Shown: positions 14,562 to 20,411 of the stretch, one piece after another
Layout of the letters: every line of letters begins with the position of its first letter
Position numbering within the stretch: position 1 is the first letter of the stretch
DNA from: JAFDVL01 sp043775925
GTDB lineage: Bacteria; Acidobacteriota; Blastocatellia; RBC074
Direction of reading: 5' to 3'
Length of the DNA stretch: 20,411 bases
NCBI GenBank assembly: GCA_043775925.1
Contig: JAYVRW010000178.1
Location: 1-20,411, forward strand
Made by a program: the position numbers and the translations under genes
The notes under the pieces: generated by a model
Databases searched by the model: none
Seen by the model: the letters and a program-made list of their open reading frames with translations, nothing else
Told to the model about the DNA's origin: nothing

Positions 14562-14638
14562 TTTCGGGTTTCGGGTCTCTAGTTTCGGGGAATACCTGAA
14601 GCCTCGAAACTCGAAACTCGAAACTCGAAACTGAATTT
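14560..14638 (+). repeat. Stop-to-start heptad hairpin element 3 (GTTTCGA/G type)
   Basis: The element spans the rpiB stop to the glyA ATG. The arms are 14560-14590 and 14602-14632, 31 nt each, with 26 of 31 positions matching. Three of the five mismatches would be G-U pairs in RNA. The loop is 11 nt. The opening TAGTTTCGGGTTTCGGGT is the same as in the SDR-cupin element. The closing arm holds four CTCGAAA heptads, then GAATTT and ATG. The first arm shares the AG of the stop codon. No Shine-Dalgarno sequence precedes glyA. Confidence 0.88.
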
Positions 14639-15919
14639 ATGAATCACTATCAATCTCTCGCTGAATCCGATCCTGACATTTATCAAGCCATTCAAAACGA
14701 AACGCGCCGCCAGCACGAAGGACTTGAATTAATCGCTTCTGAAAATTTTACTTCGGAAGCCGTCCTCGAAGCTGCTGGTTCGGTTTTCACGAATAAATAC
14801 GCCGAAGGTTATCCCGGCAAACGTTACTACGGCGGCTGTGAATACGCCGATGTCGTCGAACGTCTCGCCATTGAACGCGCCAAAGAATTGTTCGGCGCCG
14901 AACACGTCAACGTCCAGCCACATTCCGGTTCACAGGCGAATATGGCGGTGTATTTAGCAGTCTTGAATTACGGCGATACGGTGATGGGCTTTGACCTGTC
15001 GCACGGCGGACATTTGACGCACGGGCATCCGCTGAATTTTTCGGGCAAGAGCTACAAAATCATTCCTTACGGCGTGAAGACTGAAAACGAAACGATTGAT
15101 TACGAAGCAATGGAAGCGCTCGCCAAAGAACATCGTCCGAAATTAATTCTGTGCGGCGCATCAGCGTATTCGCGCATCATTGATTTTGAACGCATCGCCG
15201 CGATTGCGAAATCCGTAGACGCACTGTGCATGGCGGACATCGCGCACATCGCCGGATTAGTCGCCACCGGAGTTCATCCTTCGCCATTCCCGCACATGGA
15301 TTTCGTAACGACAACAACGCATAAAACTTTGCGTGGCCCACGTGCCGGAATCATTATGTGCAAAGAAGAATTTGCGAAAGACGTTGACCGTTCGCTCTTC
15401 CCCGGCGTACAAGGTGGGCCGCTGGTTCACATCATTGCCGGAAAAGCCGTCGCCTTCAAAGAAGCGTTGCAACCCGAATTCAAAACCTATCAGCAACAAG
15501 TCGTCAAAAATGCGCAGGCGTTGAGTAACGGACTCGCCGAAGCAGGATTCAGAATCGTCTCCGGCGGAACCGATAATCACGTCTTTTTAATGGATGTTTT
15601 CAGCAAAGGATTGTTCGGCAAAGACGCTGAAAAAGCGTTAGACGCTGCACACATCACCGTCAATAAAAATACCATTCCGTTTGACCAGAATCCTCCGATG
15701 AAAGCCAGTGGAATCAGAATCGGAACCCCGGCATTGACTACGCGCAACATGGGCGAAGCCGAAATGAAAACCATCGCCGAACTCATCGCCGAAGTCCTGA
15801 GCGCCCCCACCGATGAAACGGTACGCGAACAGGTTTCCGTGAAAGTAAAAGAATTGACAGCAAGGTTTCCACTGTATCCAAATCGTCTGAAAGAAGTTGG
15901 AACTGCAGCCGGAAATTAA
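14639..15919 (+). CDS. glyA: Serine hydroxymethyltransferase
   Basis: This PLP-dependent enzyme of 426 residues converts serine and tetrahydrofolate to glycine and 5,10-methylene-tetrahydrofolate. It supplies one-carbon units. Hallmarks are HEGLELIASENFTSEAVLEA (26-45), NKYAEGYPGKRYYGGCEYAD (52-71) and NVQPHSGSQANMAVY. The PLP lysine K229 lies in TTTTHKTLRGPRAG. DNHVFLMDV and SGIRIGTPALTTRNM near the C-terminus also fit. Length and all motifs look complete. The gene follows rpiB with a hairpin in place of a normal leader. Its ATG is 6 nt after the hairpin arm and lacks a Shine-Dalgarno sequence, which is notable for a housekeeping gene expected to be well expressed. Confidence 0.97.
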   Translation: MNHYQSLAESDPDIYQAIQNETRRQHEGLELIASENFTSEAVLEAAGSVFTNKYAEGYPGKRYYGGCEYADVVERLAIERAKELFGAEHVNVQPHSGSQANMAVYLAVLNYGDTVMGFDLSHGGHLTHGHPLNFSGKSYKIIPYGVKTENETIDYEAMEALAKEHRPKLILCGASAYSRIIDFERIAAIAKSVDALCMADIAHIAGLVATGVHPSPFPHMDFVTTTTHKTLRGPRAGIIMCKEEFAKDVDRSLFPGVQGGPLVHIIAGKAVAFKEALQPEFKTYQQQVVKNAQALSNGLAEAGFRIVSGGTDNHVFLMDVFSKGLFGKDAEKALDAAHITVNKNTIPFDQNPPMKASGIRIGTPALTTRNMGEAEMKTIAELIAEVLSAPTDETVREQVSVKVKELTARFPLYPNRLKEVGTAAGN

Positions 15920-15967
15920 AATGTGGAATGAACTTTTAGTTCGTTCATAGCAGCCTCTCCATAAGCC

Positions 15968-16431
15968 ATGGTTAGTCATAAAAATAAAAGCTGCTTAAAA
16001 TATTTTCTCCTGACGGCTGCCATTCTTCTTAATGGATGGCAGCCGTCAGGAGCCTCTCCTAATTCCAATCAAGTAAAATACGAATCCATTATTGTCGAGC
16101 TTCGTATCGGAAAACATGATGTAAATGGAAAGCTTAAATTTCCAATTGCCAACAAGCAAAGGCGTGAGGGGGGTTTTGCAGGAGTTGGGGGATGTTCTCA
16201 TTGCGATAAATCACCGCAATCTACAATTCATATGGATTCTCCCCCGTTAGGCTAAATACGAATGGAGCAGTGATTGAATTTTCTTTTACATCACAAGATG
16301 AAAATGGAACAGCGATTTCAATCAAAAAAGAAATCGTTGTTCCTCGCAAGTACTACATCGAAGAATATTTTGGCGATGGGATTAAACTTAAAGCCTATTT
16401 TGAAGATTCCGTGAAACGTACAAATAAATAA
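15968..16431 (+). pseudogene. Small exported protein, frameshifted
   Basis: The frame from ATG 15968 starts with a basic-hydrophobic signal-like segment (KYFLLTAAILLNGW). It then has a plausible strand-rich region (KYESIIVELRIGKHDVNGKL) and stops at 16255 after a low-quality Gly/Cys/Ser stretch. Another frame, open from 16210 to the stop at 16429-16431, continues in protein-like fashion: RLNTNGAVIEFSFTSQ, then KKEIVVPRKYYIEEYFGDG. The two parts look like one secreted protein of about 150 residues broken by at least one frameshift. The G-runs around 16166-16195 are the likely places. The family is not recognised. A 17-bp palindrome lies in the signal-peptide part. It follows glyA by 48 nt. Confidence 0.55.
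16007..16052. repeat. Perfect 17-bp palindrome after glyA
   Basis: CTCCTGACGGCTGCCAT at 16007-16023 is exactly complementary to 16036-16052, with a 12-nt loop. It falls 88 nt after the glyA stop and inside the signal-peptide part of the broken small gene. There is no T-run after it, so it is either a Rho-dependent or unusual terminator, or a dispersed palindromic repeat. Confidence 0.7.
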
Positions 16432-16484
16432 TCCGCGTTTTTCTATGAACATCGCTAAAACGACCCGCAATTAAGCGCGCTACA

Positions 16485-17013
16485 ATGAGAGAAATCGAAT
16501 GTAAAAAATGGTGGAGCAAACATTTACCTGATGCGCCTCCACTCGCCCACATCCTGCGTCAAACTTATCAGCCGAGATGGTTGCGCATTCACAGCCTTCC
16601 TGAATCAAAAAGATACCCGGAAACTGAAGCCGAATATGCTGAACTCCTTTTTCGCCACAATACCGTAGCAACCGAAGTTCTTGGAGTTGGCTCGCCTTGT
16701 TTTCTCATTCGAGCTTTCTACTGCTATGAACCAAGTGAGGGTGATTCAGCCTGGAGCTTTGAACTAGCCGATGATAAATTTAGCTTTGAAGTTGAAGAAG
16801 TAGAATGGGGCTTCGGGCAATTCAATGAATTACTCCGTGAAGTCGCTGATGATTTATTAACGCGTAAGATTCTTTTCGCATCTCGAACAATTGGCGCAAT
16901 TTATGCTCCTGTATGATGGAGGGGCTGATCTCATATTTTCTAACAAAGAAGCGAAAGCGCAACAAGTAACGAGCTACCGGGATTGGCTTTCACTGCATCC
17001 AGAAGGTTTATAG
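16485..17013 (+). pseudogene. DUF3885-like protein, frameshifted near the C-terminus
   Basis: The frame from ATG 16485 encodes 143 residues. LRIHSLPESKRYPETEAEYA (about 33-52) and the following ELLFRHNTVATEVLG resemble DUF3885 proteins, whose function is unknown. The frame ends at 16916 with IGAIYAPV. In a neighbouring frame the sequence continues as YDGGADLIFSNKEAKAQ and then YRDWLSLHPEGL to a TAG at 17011-17013. This is the expected kind of C-terminus for the family. Removing one G just before TATGATGG (near 16912) would restore one reading frame of about 175 residues. This is either a true inactivating insertion or a sequencing error. It converges on the LysR gene with only 11 nt between the ends. 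Confidence 0.65.
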
Positions 17014-17024
17014 CAAACTCACTA

Positions 17025-17912
17025 CTACTTCGTAAGACTCGCCCACAAAGCCGCCGAATTCCCCACTAAAACGCGGTCTTTCCGCTTCACCACATAAAAT
17101 CTTCGCGCCTTTCGCAAGCTCGTATCTTTTGACGCTTGTAGCAATTTTGCGGAGATTTCCAACTTCGTCGTCCACGACGACAACACCGCTACGCCTAAGC
17201 CGGCGGCGACGGATTGTTTGATGGTTTCGGTGCTATTGATTTCGACTACGCGCTCGAAGGAATTGAGTAAATCGCCTAATAACTCTATGGCTCCGGCGCG
17301 AGTGCTGGAACCTGATTCGCGCAGGAATAAAGTTTTCTTCGCTACGTTTTCAGGTTTGATGTGCCTGACTTTACTCAAAGCATCATCTGCCGCGACTACC
17401 AATTGCAATTCATCGGAGCCGATTTCCAGCCGCTCCAAATCATCGGTGATCGCCATTTCGCCGACGACACCTACGGGTACGCGGTAATCGTGCAGCCACG
17501 CGAGGACTTCGCCGCTGTCACCGACTTTTAAAACCGGACGCGCTTCGGGATATTTCTGCTGAAAACTTTTGAGCAACTGCGGAACCAGATACGCCGCCGG
17601 AGTGCTGGACGCTGCGACAACAATTTCGCCACGCACTTTTCCGCGCACTTCATCCAGGGCACTCGTCACGCCTTCATACAAAGCAAACAGGCGTCCCGCG
17701 TGTTCATTCACGATTTCGCCCGCCGCCGTCAGCGTCATCCCACGCGGCGTTCGTTCAAATAATGGCTCACCATATTTCGTTTCGATAGTTCGCAAATGCG
17801 CCGAGACGGCGGGCTGTGAAATGAATAATTCCTGCGCCGTGCGCGTCACGCTACCAAGCTGCGCGACTAAGCGAAAAACATGCAAGGGGTAAAGATTGAA
17901 ATCATCAGGCAT
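17025..17912 (-). CDS. LysR family transcriptional regulator
   Basis: This 295-residue DNA-binding regulator has the winged helix-turn-helix at about residues 5-65. The segment VTRTAQELFISQPAVSAHLR is the recognition region, followed by PLFERTPRGMTLTAAG. The linker helix precedes a periplasmic-binding-protein-like effector domain (about 92-293), starting GEIVVAASSTPAAYLVPQLL and including AVAAGLGVAVLSS-like residues near 240. The sequence resembles the CysL/CbbR-type branch, but the effector is unknown. It is divergent from the sterol desaturase-like gene with about 74 nt between starts, a usual arrangement for LysR control of the neighbour. AAGGAAGG lies rather far (about 15 nt) upstream of the ATG. 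Confidence 0.92.
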   Translation of the reverse strand: MPDDFNLYPLHVFRLVAQLGSVTRTAQELFISQPAVSAHLRTIETKYGEPLFERTPRGMTLTAAGEIVNEHAGRLFALYEGVTSALDEVRGKVRGEIVVAASSTPAAYLVPQLLKSFQQKYPEARPVLKVGDSGEVLAWLHDYRVPVGVVGEMAITDDLERLEIGSDELQLVVAADDALSKVRHIKPENVAKKTLFLRESGSSTRAGAIELLGDLLNSFERVVEINSTETIKQSVAAGLGVAVLSSWTTKLEISAKLLQASKDTSLRKARRFYVVKRKDRVLVGNSAALWASLTK

Positions 17913-17986
17913 AAGTTTTTAATAATGACCTTCCTTTAAATAACACGAATTGAATTATAGCGATTCCAGCCCTATTGTCACTTGGT

Positions 17987-18724
17987 ATGGCTGATCTGAT
18001 TCGTTCACAAAAAATAATTCTGGCGTTTGCGCTCGTCCTGGTCTGGGTGTTGGAAAGCGTCATCCCCTTTGTTCACGGGCGTTCGCATCGTTTGCGACAC
18101 GCCGGACGTAATCTGGGATTAGGGCTGCTTAATTCTGTGCTGAGCGGATTAATCATGGTAGCGCTGCTCACGGCGACTATTGCATGGGCGGAAAATTCAA
18201 ACTTTGGCTTATTGCATCTGCTGGCATTACCGAATTTTGTGACAAATATTCTCGCCATTTTTTTGCTGGATGGTTGGATGTATCTCTGGCATCGCGCTAA
18301 TCACGTCATCCCCTTTTTGTGGAAGCTGCATCGCATCCATCACAGTGATCGTGAAATGGATGTCACGACGGCGGTGCGTTTTCATCCCGGCGAGATTTTA
18401 ATTTCTTCAGGGCTTCGGTTAATGCTGGTGGTGTTAATCGGACTTTCGCTGACACAGATTTTATTGTATGACACGTTGCTCATCGTCGTAATTTTCCTGC
18501 ATCACAGCAACATCAATTTTCCACTTTTCATTGATAAATTCCTGCGCGTAATTATCACTACACCGTCCCTTCATCGCGTTCATCATTCCCCAGTGACACG
18601 CGAAGCCAACAGCAATTTCGGTAGCATCTTCTCTTGTTGGGATCGCCTTGCCAGAACATTTCGATTAAGGGATGAAGAGTCTGCTGTTACCTATGGTGTT
18701 GAGGGATATTACCCAAATCTTTAG
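17987..18724 (+). CDS. Sterol desaturase/fatty acid hydroxylase family protein
   Basis: This 245-residue membrane protein is a di-iron oxygenase of the sterol desaturase/fatty acid hydroxylase superfamily. Four hydrophobic regions are visible (about 8-28, 45-66, 78-100, 140-175). Histidine boxes are H102-x3-H106, H115-x2-HH119, HH at 172-173 and H196-x2-HH200, as needed to hold two irons. The C-terminal NSNFGSIFSCWDRLARTFR is also typical. The lipid substrate cannot be told. ATG at 17987 is preferred over TTG at 17975; neither has a clear Shine-Dalgarno sequence. It is divergent from the LysR gene, which may control it. Its TAG stop forms the outer end of a 139-nt inverted-repeat element. Confidence 0.9.
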   Translation: MADLIRSQKIILAFALVLVWVLESVIPFVHGRSHRLRHAGRNLGLGLLNSVLSGLIMVALLTATIAWAENSNFGLLHLLALPNFVTNILAIFLLDGWMYLWHRANHVIPFLWKLHRIHHSDREMDVTTAVRFHPGEILISSGLRLMLVVLIGLSLTQILLYDTLLIVVIFLHHSNINFPLFIDKFLRVIITTPSLHRVHHSPVTREANSNFGSIFSCWDRLARTFRLRDEESAVTYGVEGYYPNL

Positions 18725-18858
18725 CCCGCGAAGTGAGCGGTAGATATGCCGTAAACTGTCGCCCGACTTCGTGGGCTGGATGCGCAACCACTCTTTCACC
18801 TGAGGTTTCGTGCTGCTGTGCTCCAGCTACCTGCTCGACACCCGCGTTGCGGGCTAAA
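18720..18858. repeat. 139-nt intergenic element with TTTAGCCCGC inverted ends
   Basis: TTTAGCCCGC at 18720-18729 is matched by GCGGGCTAAA at 18849-18858. The left end includes the TAG stop of the desaturase gene. The right end also folds locally as CCCGC-GTT-GCGGG (18841-18853). The interior shows no convincing coding frame. It looks like a dispersed REP- or MITE-like repeat, which copies elsewhere in the genome could confirm. Confidence 0.6.
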
Positions 18859-18945
18859 ATCCGACCTTCCTTATTTCTCCATCACATTTTTTTCACTTGC
18901 TTCTCCTGCCTGAAATAAGTTAGCTTCACTGCCACGAAAGGATTG

Positions 18946-20411
18946 ATGAATTTAATGAAATTTTTGTTCACGAGAAACCTTCTTACCACGTTATTAATTG
19001 CTTCCCTCTTAGCTCCGACCGCCACCAGTCAAAAACCTGCTCCCGCGAGCAAAGGAATTGTGCTGACTGCGTTACACGATGAATTAGTACGGGCGCAAAA
19101 AATCCTGGCAACCAAAGGTGATCCGCCACCGTACCTGATTTCTTATCAGGTGTACGAGACCAATCAAACGGCGATTACGGCGCAGTATGGTGCGCTCCAA
19201 AACAGCGACAGCTATCATGGACGCTTTCTGGACGTAGACGTGCGCGTCGGCGATTACCAGTTGGATAATACGCATCGCGCCGGAGGTGGAGGCGGAAATT
19301 ATGGTGGCGGTGGAGCCAGTCCGATTTCTTCTGAAGATGATCTGGATTCGATCAAGAGTTCCATCTGGATGGTTACGGATCAAAAATACAAAGCCGCGCA
19401 GGAACGCTTAATTCAAATCAAAGCTGACCGCGCCGTCAAGGTCGAAGAAGAAGATAAGTCAGCCGATTTATCGCGTGAAACGCCACAGGTTTCGATAACG
19501 CCAACTCCTGTGTTGGGGAAAATAGACAAAGCCGCGTGGGAGAAAAAACTGAAAGAATGGTCAGCGCTTTTTAATAAATACCCGGAAATTTTATCATCGA
19601 ATGCGGCGTTCAACATGGACGCGACGACGAAATATTTAGTCAATTCCGAAGGCTCTTCCATCCAGCACGGAAGTACGCACGCGAGGCTGACGATTTACGC
19701 CCGCACCAAAGCTGAAGACGGCATGGAGCTGTATCGCTACGAGACCTTTGATGCTTTTACGCCGGATAAACTTCCCGCTGATTCAGTCATCACATCCGCT
19801 GTCGAAAAGATGTCGAAAGACTTGCTGGATTTGCGCAAGGCTCCGGTGATTGAGCCATTCACCGGCCCTGCGATTTTGTCAGGACGTGCCAGCGGCGTTT
19901 TCTTCCACGAAATCTTCGGGCATCGCATCGAAGGGCATCGCCAGAAAGAAGAAGATTCTGGTCAGACTTTTACCAAGCAGGTCAACAAACCAATTTTGCC
20001 ATCTTTCATTTCCGTTTTTGATGATCCGACCTTGAAGCAATTAGGTGGAATTGATCTGAACGGGTATTACCAATTTGATGACGAAGGCGTGAAAGCACAG
20101 CGCGTCGCCGTCGTTGAAAACGGTATCCTGAAAAACTTTTTGATGTCACGCGCCCCAATTAAAAACTTTCCAAATTCCAATGGACACGGACGCAAACAAC
20201 CTGGCATGCGCGCGGTGGGGCGTCAGGGAAATCTGTTGGTGCAAGCAGCAGAAACTGTTTCCGAAACCAAGCTACGTGAATTACTGATCGCGGAATGCAA
20301 TAAGCAGAACAAGCCCTTTGGATTGATCTTTGTAGATATTTCCGGCGGCTTCACTACCACCGGGCGATCAGCGCCACAGGCATTTCAGGTGACACCCGTG
20401 ATGGTTTATAA
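18946..20411 (+). CDS. TldD/PmbA family metallopeptidase, exported, partial
   Basis: The gene is open to the window end, with 488 codons visible. It begins with a signal peptide (KFLFTRNLLTTLLIASLLAP, cleavage near TATSQ about 28), so the product is probably outside the cytoplasm. The zinc motif is H321-E-I-F-G-H326 in GVFFHEIFGHRIEGH, as in TldD. Supporting segments are PFTGPAILSGRASGVFF, VENGILKNFLMSRAP and SGGFTTTGRSAPQAF. A Gly-rich insert (about 113-123) sits in the N-terminal domain. Cytoplasmic TldD/TldE pairs mature modified peptides such as microcins, so this exported form must have other substrates. AAAGGA ends 3 nt before ATG 18946; ATG 18955 (12 nt spacing) is an alternative. The C-terminus lies beyond the window. 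Confidence 0.9.
   Translation, partial: MNLMKFLFTRNLLTTLLIASLLAPTATSQKPAPASKGIVLTALHDELVRAQKILATKGDPPPYLISYQVYETNQTAITAQYGALQNSDSYHGRFLDVDVRVGDYQLDNTHRAGGGGGNYGGGGASPISSEDDLDSIKSSIWMVTDQKYKAAQERLIQIKADRAVKVEEEDKSADLSRETPQVSITPTPVLGKIDKAAWEKKLKEWSALFNKYPEILSSNAAFNMDATTKYLVNSEGSSIQHGSTHARLTIYARTKAEDGMELYRYETFDAFTPDKLPADSVITSAVEKMSKDLLDLRKAPVIEPFTGPAILSGRASGVFFHEIFGHRIEGHRQKEEDSGQTFTKQVNKPILPSFISVFDDPTLKQLGGIDLNGYYQFDDEGVKAQRVAVVENGILKNFLMSRAPIKNFPNSNGHGRKQPGMRAVGRQGNLLVQAAETVSETKLRELLIAECNKQNKPFGLIFVDISGGFTTTGRSAPQAFQVTPVMVY

Noticed and set aside
17913..17986. LysR-binding site (T-N11-A palindrome) between the divergent genes
   Set aside because: The gap is AT-rich and several weak matches exist. 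None has convincing dyad symmetry, so no site is reported.

Overview
The window is about 20.4 kb of bacterial chromosome with close to even base composition by eye and dense, mostly metabolic genes. I see no phage, IS, CRISPR, tRNA or rRNA. The gene set includes a GH63-like glucosidase, RlmF, a twin-arginine NIPSNAP protein, an exported TldD-type metallopeptidase and a GT39-like membrane protein. Together with the many period-7 intergenic repeats, this suggests an Acidobacteriota member, perhaps Blastocatellia. That placement is inference, not proof.

Layout. Bases 36-3601 hold four minus-strand genes that read like one operon: SDR oxidoreductase, cupin (mannose-6-phosphate isomerase type), membrane sensor histidine kinase and a YegP-like protein. 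Bases 3725-7260 carry a PaaG-like crotonase and a GH63-like glucosidase on the plus strand. Bases 7503-9776 carry rlmF, then an MNT nucleotidyltransferase antitoxin whose HEPN toxin partner survives only as an out-of-frame C-terminal remnant, then a Tat-exported NIPSNAP protein. A lipoprotein FKBP (minus) faces a degenerate ROK protein (plus) across a 214-base gap. A single-domain response regulator and a GT39-like membrane glycosyltransferase (both minus) follow. Next come rpiB and glyA (plus), and a 1.1-kb patch holding two frameshifted genes: a small exported protein and a DUF3885-like protein. The window closes with a LysR regulator divergent from a sterol desaturase-family enzyme, and a secreted TldD peptidase cut by the window end.

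The most unusual signal is a set of intergenic hairpins built from heptanucleotide units (GTTTCGA/G or GTTCGCA). Three co-directional junctions (SDR to cupin, cupin to histidine kinase, rpiB to glyA) are filled from stop codon to start codon by the same design. A TAG stop is immediately followed by, or shares its AG with, a 30-31 nt arm. A loop of 11-52 nt and a matching 30-31 nt arm come next, then 6-7 AT-rich bases and ATG. None of the three downstream genes has a Shine-Dalgarno sequence. A folded hairpin would bring stop and start close together, so termination-reinitiation coupling is a testable idea. Attenuation, or a purely selfish repeat, are the alternatives. Related period-7 tracts or long palindromes occur upstream of the ROK gene, inside the 5' end of the glycosyltransferase gene, between two convergent genes, and right at the stop codon of the desaturase gene.
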